DNA of 64,000 nt, taken from the NCBI GenBank assembly GCA_027922465.2, contig BQMF02000059.1, forward strand, positions 682,001 to 746,000. Reading direction: 5' to 3'. Below the pieces are notes generated by a model. That model had not been told where the DNA came from and ran no database searches. It saw only the letters and a list, made by a program, of their open reading frames with translations. The translations under genes were made by a program, and so were the position numbers. Below are positions 10,181 to 21,040 of the stretch, in pieces; the first letter of the stretch is position 1, and each line of letters begins with the position of its first letter. This DNA comes from Turritopsis dohrnii. Its lineage: Eukaryota; Cnidaria; Hydrozoa; Anthoathecata; Oceaniidae.

Positions 10181-11768
10181 CCTGCCATAGAGATTGATTT
10201 GCGATTTTCACCGGATTTTAACGGTTTACTCCAGATTTACAGTTTTTTCAGGGTGTTACATCAGAGTTTTCCTTCTACTGGATGGACTGCCTTCACCACG
10301 GCTTAATGGAGCTCCATCTACCCCTGATCTGATAAGTCAGTGTTTTTTAACCATGTTGACTTTGAGCACACGCTGTTCACCCAAAAGATATTAGTTAGTT
10401 GGCCGCTTTAGAGTCACAGTGCAGCGAGGATGAAATATTCCATTGGCGGTGGTTCTAGATCTTTAGACCAAACCACTTAGAAATGACAACCGTTTGAATT
10501 TTAGAGTTTTTGAGGAATAAATATTCCGTATGCTTGAGGTAATGAAAATTCCGAGCTCCTGTGTACAATCTTCCGCTCAAACTTTTGGCTTCATATTTTG
10601 CACAACGTTAGATATGTGTAAGAATTTTTTTTCTTGAAAAATCTAACCACTTGGAGCCACTACGAAATGAAAAATCCATTGTATCTGGGAAACACAACCG
10701 TACGCGAATTAGCAACAGCTTCCTTATTAGCTCATCAATACTTGTTTTAACAATTCAATTATAAATTCTTATAAATTTGATGCTTGTAGAAGCATTCCTG
10801 GAATAAAACATTCCGTCAAAAAACGTGATTTTTAAATGGTGCCGTATTATTCCTGGTGTATTATTCCTGGGAGGCTCCTCTTAATAATATACTTTTCCTT
10901 AAGCGTTGTTATCAGCACGTGAATAAGTAGGGCTTCTCCATTTGTTGTTCTCTAACGAATTTTTTTTTAAGTGTCCTTTACATTTGTTTCACAAATACCA
11001 GAATAAATTTCAGGCAAAAATTCCGAAAAATGTCCGAAATAAGTAGAAAAATGTGATTTTGAGAATTTTGTCAATTAAGAAATTAAGTCAATTAAATGCA
11101 CTTCTCCACAAGTTGTGACTACCCTTTGGATCCGTCACTGATTGTAGAACAGTTTTATATTGAATTATAGTGTTTAAAGAAATTGAGCTAGTATTGTCGA
11201 AAATCAAAGAAGCATGGGCAGGAAGGTGGTGCTAGACACGATGGTTCTTTGCATTCACATTGTAAAAGGAGCGCAAAGAAGAAAGAAAAACTGGAAATAC
11301 AAAAGAGGGTCATTTTAAAAAAGGAGAATTCTGACCAACAAGAGTAGTTGTGAACCAAGAGATTGGTGTCATAAGGTGATATTACGTCAGCAGCCACAGT
11401 CATTCAGTGAGTCTGGAAAATGTAATAAATATCAACCAATGCCTACAAGACATCTATATACAAGATATCTCTTGGTATGTCGGTCCAAGACGGCACCTAT
11501 AAAAATAAAGACTTGAGGTAAAGACTTGAGGGAGATAAGACCAGCTAGAATTTTCGATTCTACTCAACAGTTCAATGTCCAAACACCCATAGTCTGCTTC
11601 ATAATTTGTGAGGTATTTTAAAGATCTCCACAATTGAATCGAACCATGGACAATGTGTTATAGAGATCACGGAAATACCGATTATCGCTCAAAATTCATT
11701 ACTACTGAAGTTAAATTCAAATTTTACGCAAATTCGTAAAGAACATAATTCGGTAAAACACGAACAGC
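10181..11768. other. Unassigned stretch, no gene recognised
   Basis: About 1.6 kb with no convincing ORF. Some text (10500-10870) repeats GGAATA/ATTCC-type words, but I could not define a repeat unit or termini. It may be old transposon debris upstream of the DIRS fragment. Confidence 0.45.
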
Positions 11769-11774
11769 GTGAAA

Positions 11775-12415
11775 TGTTTTAGGGTAACTCTTCCTTACCA
11801 TAGAAAACTTAAAGTTGTCAAATGGGAGAAAGATAATTCAGGAGAAATCCCAAATTTTGATTCAGGCAGATGCCTCCAAGGAGGTGTGGGGGCTTATGCT
11901 CAGGGAGTACCAACAGGAGGACCCTGGGATCATCAGGAAAGGAAGCTTCATATAAATGTTCTGGAACTTCTGGCAGTGAAGTATGCTCTTTTGACTTTCA
12001 CAAAGAGACTGAAGGGCATAAGGTCAATACATTTCCAGATATACAATACAACAGCAATATCATATCTTTTGAAAATGGGGGGTACAAAAAGTCAGAAAAT
12101 GACCAGAATTGCAAAAGAAATTTGGTCATATCTTTTCCAGAATTCAATCACAATTACAGCCGAGTACCTCCCAAGTGCCATGAACTACAAGGCAGACTGG
12201 GAATCCAGACACACAAGCGACAGCTCAGACTGGAAGTTGAAACCAGTAGTATTCAAACAAATTTGCCACCAAAGGGGTTATCCAAGCATAGACCTCTTTG
12301 CCTCAAGGACAAACCACCAAGTTCCAAGGTATTATTCCTGGAAGCCAGACCCCTACAGTCTGGGAACAGATGCAATGGAGTGGAACCAACATCTTGCAAA
12401 AGCGCTATTAAGGGG
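11775..12415 (+). mobile_element. DIRS-type retrotransposon RNase H fragment, frameshifted
   Basis: Translation from about 11888 gives AYAQGVPTGGPWDHQERKLH, then a LELLAVKYAL segment, YNTTAISYLLKMGG, a DWESRHTSDSSDWKL segment and DLFASRTNHQVPRYYSWKPD. This is the order of conserved blocks in RNase H and the following linker of DIRS/Ngaro-type elements. The block that normally carries the first catalytic Asp (QADASKE, about 11862-11883) is one frame off, so a single-base frameshift near 11885 breaks it. The similarity stops abruptly near 12410. No RT or tyrosine recombinase is visible nearby. This is a dead fragment. Confidence 0.75.
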
Positions 12416-12464
12416 AGTGCTCGAGCGGTATTTTTTTAAAAATAAAATGGAAAACAGTAACATA

Positions 12465-12571
12465 TAGCGAGCGTGTAATAGATATCGAACACATGGCAGT
12501 TTCACTTCGACCGTGATTTCAGCGACTGGGTGAGTTGGGCGGGAAGTAGAAAGTTCTACACTACGCTCGCT
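12465..12571. repeat. Short imperfect inverted repeat
   Basis: AGCGAGCGTGTA at about 12466 and the near-complement TACACTACGCTCGCT at about 12557-12571 flank roughly 80 bp. It sits at the end of the DIRS fragment and may be a small foldback element or an element end. Confidence 0.3.
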
Positions 12572-12769
12572 TTGTGCGAAATATGCCAGAGCAGAAAAAA
12601 AGAAGCAAAAAATTCGAACTGATCTCATCTGTGGATCAAAAATGAAAGATTATATTTAATGTTTTCTCTGATCCATCACTCCATTGATACCAGTGTACGT
12701 GGAACTGGAAGTTGGACGAAATATCGTCCCGATAGATTGATCATGTCTGCACATACGAAAAGGCAAGAG

Positions 12770-13151
12770 ACACGGATTGAATGCATTCTTTGACGTTCGA
12801 GTTACGAACTCACACTCAGCCTCGCAGTGTCAACAAGCTACCTCTAAAGTATTGAGGAAACATGAACTCGAAAAGAAAAGGCAGTACAACCACCGCATTA
12901 TGAACATAGAGCACGGCACATTTACTCCATTGTTTTTTTCTGTTTCCGGAGTAATGGGCAAGGAGTGCTCTATGTTTCATAATCATGTAGCGGAAAAGCT
13001 TGCAAATAAGACTGGCGAAAGGTTTGAAAAGATAATCTCCACCTTAAGGTGCAAATTGTCCTTTCTTATTCTCAAGTCAGCCTTGATGTGCATACGTGGC
13101 AGTCGAAGTCACTGCTTGAAAAATATTGATGAGTTTGAGGTTGTTGAGTAA
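12770..13151 (+). mobile_element. Fragment of a retroelement C-terminal ORF (FFDVRV type)
   Basis: A 124-residue open stretch begins NAFFDVRVTN and continues with HELEKKRQYNHRI, an EHGTFTPLFFSVSGVMG segment, and CKLSFLILKSALMCIRGSRS. From memory this block order matches the C-terminal part of retroelement polyproteins abundant in corals and other marine invertebrates, where the F-D-V-R-V strand resembles the core of a restriction-like nuclease fold. No RT is attached here. I treat it as a truncated transposon remnant rather than a host gene. Family name and nuclease idea are inference. Confidence 0.5.
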
Positions 13152-13956
13152 GAAATAGGAATGTATCTAGGTAGGCCCCTGAAAGAGGTCGTGTTTCTTT
13201 CTCTGTTAATGGTTTTAGGAAAGAGTGTTTTTTATTTATCTGTTTTTATCAAATTGTAAATTTATAAATGATTTTATTATTTATTGTAACCTTTTACTTT
13301 ATATAAAGTACATACATTTTTTCATGAAAGAATTGGAATTTAGAGACACGGATTCGAGGTTGGTTGCTCCTCACTGCTTGAGATGTGACTGGGTTGACTT
13401 GACAGCTGTCAGATCGTCACAAATCATGCCCTGAAGTTTTTATATATAAATACTTGGTTATTTAAATGTATTGTTTGACACAAAAAAAATGTATATGATG
13501 TTACGAGAAAAAAATGATTTGGGGGAAGGAAACGCTACTGCCCCGGCCGCCGGGCTGGCGGGCGGCTAGAGCTGATGAAAGAATTACCTCTTTTTCGTGG
13601 AAATCTAACATGAAGACTGACTTGTAAACAATAATTGTTTTATCCCAACATGCCACATGTAGTCAAAGGTAGGCGTGAACATTTTGTCTGGACTTGGCCA
13701 TATTATAATATACCAGATTATCAGATCTATATTGTGAATTCAGTGGAAATAAAATCCTTTGTTGATCGCCTTTTTTTAACTAAATGATTTTTTATTTCTT
13801 TTAAGTAGGGTCTGTGCATCTTATATCTAATCCGTATGCATTTTTTTCGACCAGATCTTTAAAATAAAAACTGAATATAAACAAGTGCTATATTCTTCTG
13901 TTGTCTTTAAAATGTTTTTAAACACACGCATTTTGGTGATTTTAGAGCTGATAAAA
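13152..13956. other. Upstream region of QO1, includes a short GC-rich spot
   Basis: Mostly AT-rich. A GC-rich island of about 35 bp (about 13538-13570, CCCCGGCCGCCGGGC...) stands out. The promoter and 5' UTR of the gene starting at 13957 should lie at the right end, but I cannot point to a TATA box or initiator with confidence. Confidence 0.4.
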
Positions 13957-14014
13957 ATGGCAGTTTCTACACCTTCTTGGGTTTCAGAGTTATTACAAAA
14001 AGAATCATTTTTGT

Positions 14015-14688
14015 ATTACCAGTTAGGCACAACTTCTAATTAAGCTATGAAGCTTAATTTGGAGTTTCGCCTAATTTGGCTATCAATGCAAGTCTTATTA
14101 AGCTGTTAGTAGCTTAATTAAGCGTATATATTCGCTTTTTCGATATTTTTACACTTTAAACGACCAATTCGCATCATGATAAATTCATGTTATGATGGAT
14201 AGTTTCATTTGGGATCATCTGACCACGTTTGTAGAAAAGTCTAACGGGGAAAAACGAGAATTTTCTTGAAAATGTTAAGCAGCTAACTAAGCGTATTTTT
14301 ATGTACTTTGACTATTGCGATGAACGCAACCCAATGTACTGCTACAAATTAGCAGTTTTCTATATTCGCCTAATTTGGCGAATCAACTACTAATTTGGAG
14401 ACACACCGTTTAATTTGGCGGTGAATATGTCTATGCTGTTTTTAGACTTTCGGCTACGTAGAATTTTTCAATTTTTTTTGTCAAAACGTTCTTAACCATT
14501 ATGTAAACACTTCACAATCGAAAAGAGCGTGCGACCAGAAATTTTTCTATGTGTTTTTCATCTTTTAATTTTTTTTGCGCCTATTTAGGCGCTTTATGGC
14601 TTAATTAGACTGCTGACTTCTCCTAACTAAGCGTCATCCTCTAAATTAAGCTTCATAGCTTAATTAGAAGTTGTGCCTAACTGATTAC
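14015..14688. mobile_element. MITE inserted in exon 1 of QO1, with 5-bp target duplication
   Basis: Element 14020-14683 (664 bp) has perfect terminal inverted repeats of about 41 bp, starting CAGTTAGGCACAACTTCTAA on both ends (14020-14060 and 14643-14683, reverse complement). The flanks are ATTAC at 14015-14019 and ATTAC at 14684-14688, a 5-bp target-site duplication; because the next base is C on both sides, 6 bp is also possible. The interior repeats AATTAAGC/AATTTGGCG-like words and has no coding capacity. The superfamily is not assignable by eye. Confidence 0.88.
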
Positions 14689-15077
14689 CATGCTTATTAT
14701 AAGGTAAGTAATATCCAATGTGATTATAATACTCCTGTTAAGTGGAACTCTCAATTGAAAAATCAGTACCACTTAGCGAATGCCCCAGTTATCCGAATCT
14801 CCTTATAAGTAGGACAGGAGAAATACAGACATTTTCAGCAGTGATACATGTATTCTCAATCAAACTCAATAACAGTTAATGTATAATATAAATGCTCGAC
14901 TAAATAAAAAAAAAATTAAATAAATAAAAAAAACTGACATCATGGCACGTGCTACTATATAATAATCGTTAAAAAAAGGCATGGCCTAACGAAGAATATG
15001 ACCACAATTAAGAAAATTCAATGAAATTTATCACTGACTAAAATAAAAGTGTGACAACCAAGATATTATCTTACTTA

Positions 15078-16133
15078 CCTTAATTCCCTTAATTTTCGCG
15101 CCCCTTCAAATTTCGCGCAGCAGGGTGCGCAAAAATTAAAAATGTGCAAAATTCAAAATAAGAAACCTGATTTTGTCAGTTATTTTATTTCACTTACTCT
15201 CCTTTTGGAGAGTTGGACTAATTATTTTCAGTCATCTATATATACTAATTCGCTTTGTGCATACCACTTTTATTTTAGAGAGTGATATATTTAGTTTTAA
15301 TTTACGGTCATTGTCCTCTTATGTGCGCGTAAAACCACATAGAGGCGAGAGACACTTTTTTTACAATTATTCCAAAAGCACGTGGCATTTGACGTCATCA
15401 CGGGGAATCATTGCATTGCATCCTCAATCGAACGCAATGTTTTTGGGGAAATATCTCGAGAACCAATAGGGATAATTGACGTTTTTTGGGGTCGCAAAAT
15501 TTGGGCCTAAATTTTATTTGGTACTGCGGCTATGACGTCATCAAAATCTTTGATCGACGATATCTCTGCAACGGTTGGTCGTAGCGAAACGATCCCATAC
15601 ATTTCTTTAATCAGTTTTTTTAGCTCTACAACATGGGCAAATTTATCATTGCTAATTCTTCATTTTATTTTGGCTGCTAGTTGTACTTAACAGTGAACAT
15701 GAGTATCAAAGATCTTTTGTGACAAAAACCACAGGCTTGGTACTCCAATGAGATTGTCGAGCAAGTGAAGAAAGGCAAAAAGGGACATGCGATCAAGGTA
15801 GATGTACGCGTGTCAACTGTAAAAGCCTTTCATGCCAAATTGATGGTACATATGTTTTTGATTACGTCAGATGGAAACCTGATTTAACAATAAATGGTTG
15901 GAAGTCATCTGGTGTTATTGACAATTCCAAAAACGAAATTACACTTGGTCCGTTTGTATATGACTTTTAGTTTTTTCACTTTTCTTTTGTTGATGATACT
16001 TTGCATGAAGAGATTTATATGACCACTTTATTTCCTCCGTTTTAACTGCGCGAAAATTAAAAGGTGCGCAGATACGATATATATTAACATGAGTGCGCGA
16101 AAATTTGGGGCACAAATTTTAAGGGAATTAAGG
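15078..16133. mobile_element. TIR element (MITE-like) in QO1 intron 1, TA flanks
   Basis: CCTTAATTCCCTTAA begins the left end, and its inverse TTAAGGGAATTAAGG closes the right end. Similar CGCGAAAATT/TGCGCG words sit just inside both ends. A TA flanks each side (15076-15077 and 16134-16135), fitting a TA target duplication of the Tc1/mariner kind. No transposase ORF. A copy of a separate dispersed repeat lies inside. Confidence 0.6.
15381..15650 (+). repeat. Dispersed repeat family R1, copy 1
   Basis: Shares a run of words with 20746-21040 and 25890-26065: GGGGAATCATTGCATTGCAT, ATCTCGAGAACCAA, TGACGTTTTTTGGG, GGGCCTAAATTT, and (shared with copy 2 only) CGATCCCATACA. About 75-80% similar by eye. 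No coding sense found. Confidence 0.65.
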
Positions 16134-16521
16134 TACCTGAAAATTATACTACCTACCCTGTCCTAGGATCATTTTCATGATTTTTTTAAGAAGTCTAATG
16201 TAGTAGTGTATGTAGTTGCTTTTGGGTCAACTGGGTAAATCTGTTCTGGAAGAAACGGAATTGTTAAAAACTGGAAAGCAAAGAATGGTCAAATTGAGGC
16301 TTTTCTGATGCTCCCATGTCCCCTTTTCAGTGCAACTTTTTGAATTCTACATAAAAATTTTATCCTAGATAGGTAACTTAATTTTTTCTAGACAATTAAT
16401 TATGTCTGCATAACAATTGCATCAAAGTGTAAACCAAGACTTAATATAGAAAACAGGTCCTTAATATAAATGGCTGTATAATTGAGAACCGTAAGTAATC
16501 AGAGGTCCAAATTTTGCATAG

Positions 16522-18240
16522 TATATGTGACAGTTTATGGGAAAAGGATAACAATCGAAAAAGCGATTCTTTAAAATCGATTTTTAGCTGCAAAAAATAG
16601 ATTCAAAATAATCGGAAAAGCGATTTCGAAATCGATTCACTTGAATCGGAAAAGCGATTCACTAGAGTTCGGAAAAGCGATTCATTAGAATCGAAAAAGC
16701 GATTCACTTGAATCGGAAAAGCGATTCACTTGAATCGGAAAAGCGATTCACTTGAATCGGAAAAGCGATTTCAAAAAATCGATTTGTAAGTCAGAAGTGA
16801 TGTTAATTATAAGAATAAAGTTAATAAGTTAATAAGATTTTCATCATCGTAGATTCTCTATGTATCATAATAAAATAGAAGTATTAAACCTCAAATTATA
16901 AACAAGAACCAAATGGTGAAAAACGGCATTATAAAACTGGCGCAATAATACATAATAGATACAAAAACACCATCCATCTGGAAATAGATTTTTATTTTTA
17001 AGGCTGTTTTTGGAAAATTTAATGCGGAAAGAAACGGACGAATACTACAGAAAGCCGTGATAGGATCTTTTGCTAATGTAAACGTAGCTTAATTAATAAC
17101 CAGAATTTATAACAAAAGAAATATACTTGCATGAGCTGCAAATAGACAGATGTGCGCCAAGAGAGAAAAAAATCTTTTCGAAAAGAAAATGTAAATAAAA
17201 ACTAAAAATCGTTGCTATCGCCATAATAAGATTATTTGTTTACATAGTAGATTCCATTTTTCATATATGTGACCGTCCAAGGGATTGTGATAACAAACGA
17301 TATAAATAAAATAAAGTAACGGTATTTTGTTTAGAATATGAAAAGTAGGATTCACCTACTACTACGTTTCGTTTCGTTCAACGTCTATGTATGTATGTTT
17401 ATATTTTTCATATTCCCATGCGCCAGTTTTCGAAGTTGGAACATAACCGGGAGTATTATATCTAATTGCTATTTTGCCAAATAAAAATAAAAAGTTTTTT
17501 TATTGATAAAGATGTCTACACACTCAAAAGATGTTGTTGTTATCGCGACTTCAGCATTAATTTGAAAACTCAATGTGACGGATGTATAATTACAGGTAGC
17601 ACGCGCTCGTGTTTAATAATGACTGAGTACCTGGTTCTTATTCACTAAGAGATAAAATAAACAACAGTTTGTTCTCAAGTTGCTACAAATAGAAACCGTC
17701 TGCTATAATTCTTTTTTTTGTTTAAGTTGTTCCACCCCTGTTCACATAACAGAACATGGTTCACATTCAGTTTAAGAAAAAAGAAAAAAAAGTTTGTTTT
17801 AAAGTTATTACCAATAGAAACCGTCCCTTACAATTCTTTTTTGAGTTGTTCGATCGATATTTTGGTTTATTCCTTGGGGGAAATGTTTATCAGAATTTTA
17901 ATCAACACTTGTGAGTGAGTGATATAGAATCAAAAAAGCGATTCATTAGAATCGGAAAAGCGATTCATTGGAATCGGAAAAGCGATTCATTAGAATCTAA
18001 AAAGCGATTCATTAGAATCTAAAAAGCGATTCATGTGAATCGGAAAAGCGATTCATGTGAATCGGAAAAGCGATTCATGTGAATCGGAAAAGCGATTCAT
18101 GTGAATCGGAAAAGCGATTATTTGAAGCTAAAAATCGATTTTAAAGAATCGCTTTTTAGCTTCAAATAATCGCTTAATCGTTTAAGCGATTCAAATCGCT
18201 TTTTCGATTGTTATCCTTTTCCCATAAACCGTCACATATA
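16522..18240. mobile_element. Large TIR element with subterminal hairpin arrays
   Basis: Terminal inverted repeats of about 47 bp (TATATGTGACAGTTTATGGG at 16522, its complement ending at 18240 with one visible mismatch) enclose 1.7 kb. Just inside each end is an array of a roughly 22-bp unit, GAATCGGAAAAGCGATTC plus a variable 4-nt spacer: about seven units at 16610-16785 and about nine at 17935-18120. Each unit is a small palindrome, GAATCG and CGATTC around a GAAAAG loop. A degenerate internal copy of the terminal sequence appears near 17266 (TATATGTGACCGTCCAAGGG). No transposase ORF. It lies inside intron 1 of QO1. Confidence 0.75.
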
Positions 18241-18513
18241 TTTTCAGAGAATAATCTCAACCAAGGCTTTCTACAGAAAAAATGTGAGACATAGTGTAAG
18301 CCTGAGACATTAAAATACCGGGTTAGTGTCCGGCGGGTCAGTCTTGCTCAATGGAGGGGAAGGCTTCTTTAGCTTTGGTAGGCAACCTTCCTAGAGATGG
18401 TGTCTCGATAAAAACACCTGGTTGGTAAGCCATAAATGTCTTTAGGGGCAGGTAGAGATACCATCCAGTCTAGTACCCCTACTTCATCTATTAGTGTAGA
18501 TGTGCTGCTTCAT

Positions 18514-18938
18514 GGATTTTTCCAAGCACTCTACACCTACCGTTTACCGGTAGTTAAAACTCAATCTTGAATTGAGTTGAGAAACTCAATCATTCATTGT
18601 CAATTAAACATTTTTTAGCTCTTTAATGTGTAGTATTTAAAAACATGTTTTGAGAGAGTAATTAGACCATTATTCACCAAATATTCTGTCGCTAGGGAGA
18701 ACGACCACCCTTGCTAAGGTAATTTTGAAATTTCCTTTGTTATACGCATTCATTTCTTCACCTTAGGAAAGAATATGAAATTAAAAAACATCTTAGTTTC
18801 CAACTCCCTACGCATGCCTCTCATGACAAGGCCTGTTTGTGAAGATTGAAATCTCTAAAATTGTGGAGCTTCCCTGGACTGTAAAACTCAATCTTCTCTA
18901 CAAAAGACGATAGTAACTAAAAGTGCTTGGAAAAATCC
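18514..18938. repeat. 17-bp inverted repeat pair in QO1 intron 1
   Basis: GGATTTTTCCAAGCACT (18514-18530) is exactly inverted as AGTGCTTGGAAAAATCC (18922-18938). AAAACTCAATCTT also recurs inside (about 18556 and 18885). This is probably an old composite element spanning about 18300-19050. The borders are not clear. Confidence 0.45.
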
Positions 18939-20462
18939 CTGTGATTGCAGTGCTATAATCTACTCTAGGATGATGAACACCGGTCTCCTTATTTTGTAGC
19001 TCTCTGCCTAGTAGTGGTTTCGGTCTTGCAGGGAGCAACCTATTTTTTTAAAAAAAGGCATCTGTTGATTTGACATGGAATGACCCGTACATGTAATTAT
19101 TCAATGTCTTTAAATTCGAATTTTATATGTTCTATCTGGGAAGTAATTGCATTGAAGTCACAGTTAATTAGAGTTTTTTGTTGAAGAAACTGAAAAAACG
19201 GTCCCACTTAGCATAAGTCGCACTTATATGGGGTTCCAGTTAAGTGAAGTTTTTCAGGTGAAATTCAGTAAGGAAGTTCAAGGGACCAAGAAAAACAATC
19301 CCAGTTAGCTAAAGTCCCACTTTATTCAGGGTCCCACTTAACAAGTGTGTATATGTGTATCAAAACAAACATTTTAACTGCCTGTAAATTAAAACACTGC
19401 CCACAAACTTAAATAAAAACTTCTTGCTTTCAGTTATAGTGGCTAGTTTGGGGAAATGAATGAATGTTATTTTGACCAAAGTCTTTGTTTCTTATGCATT
19501 AAAGATTTACAAGGTTGTTCGTAATTATGAAATTTGATATTAACCTACATGTACACTCCTCTGGAGTAGAATGTCTAGGAGGGTATCTTTAATGATAATT
19601 TGACTTTGGGGAAAGGGGTTTTCATTATTCTCCAACGTTATCACTTGGTAATAAGACATCATAAACGTTTTTCTTAATGGTAGAGGGCAACGCCTATGAT
19701 TTCTTAATTTTAATTTACTGAAACCACGAACAGAATGAAGAAAATTGGATTTGAATTTTTAAATGGTGAATAATTTTTGAGCTTATTACCTAGTTAGCAG
19801 ATACTATATTTTGTTTGTCAGTAAAGCATATTGTTAATGTTTTGTGTAATAGCTACCATACTTCATCGCTAATTTAATTGATATCATTGTTATAATACTG
19901 GCCATAAGCGAAATGGAAGTCTCAATTAGGTGAGAAATTCCTCAATGTAAGAAAAAGCAAATCATGTAATTACACCTTTTTTTCATCAGAAAAGATTTTT
20001 CAGATATTTCTGAATGCAAAACTTTTATTGCTTTTCAGAGAACTTCTGAAATTTCTATTAGTTGGTAATAAAATTCTAACACGCTGGAAAAATGGATGAA
20101 AATGAAATGTTTTTACAAATTTGTTTAGAATAACGAAATAAAACAATTCTAATGAGTGATAAAAAAATTGCAATTAATTTGTTTTACTTGAATTCTTTGT
20201 ACTTTGTTTCTATTAATTTTTACTTTGTTTCAAAATCATTTAGTTAAATTTCCACCTTCCCATGGTATGATTGAGAAGTTTCTGGAAAATTCCAGCTCAT
20301 GTGTAATAATGGCTGCAATTTTCCTGGCACCATCTGTGAAGAAATTTTATAGAGCAACAAGTACCCTTTGAATAAATCAGAGTTTATAATGTCATGAAAA
20401 GCAACAAAATGTTGTCAAAAAACCAGCTTGCTCACGACATGATAAACTCTAATTTATTTAAT

Positions 20463-20639
20463 TACCGTAATGCTTCGATTAGACGCCCAGGGCGTTTATT
20501 AAATTTTTTGAATTTTTAGGGGGGGGCGTGTCTAATAGAGGGGGGCGTTTATTTAAAAATCTCCTGAAAAGGGGGGGCGGGCGTCTATTTGAGGGGGGCG
20601 TTTAAAAGAAGGTGGGCGTTTAATCGAAGCATTACGGTA
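20463..20639. mobile_element. 177-bp MITE with GGGCGTTTA motifs
   Basis: Perfect 19-bp terminal inverted repeats: TACCGTAATGCTTCGATTA at 20463-20481 and its complement at 20621-20639. The interior has runs of G and five or six GGGCGTTTA/GGGCGTCTA words, far richer in G than its surroundings. The outer TA of each end is a likely target-site duplication. Confidence 0.8.
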
Positions 20640-20745
20640 CATGATAACTGAACAGATAAGAGGAAATGTTTCAAATATACCTTATATAATAGCAAGTGTG
20701 TGTCACACTGTTATTTCAGACAGTTTATGATCATTATATAGTAGC

Positions 20746-21040
20746 ATGTGGCATGACGTCAGTTTTTTTATGATCACGGGGGAATCATTGCATTGCATCC
20801 CCAATCAAACACAACGTTTTTGGGAAAATAATTCGAGAACCAATGGGGATAACTGACGTTTTTTGGGTTTGGCGATACAGACAATGGGGTAATGAAAGTT
20901 TAGAGCCTAAATATTTTTGGGTGGTGCAGCTATGATATCATCAAGATCTTTGACCAGCAATATCTCTCTAACGGTTGATCATAGGGAAACGATCCCATAC
21001 ACTTTTTGATCAGCTTTTTGAGCTCTGCAACATGGGTACA
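20746..21040 (+). repeat. Dispersed repeat family R1, copy 2
   Basis: Aligns by eye with 15381-15650 in the same orientation, from GTGGCATGACGTCA through CGATCCCATACAC to ACATGGGTACA. Confidence 0.65.
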
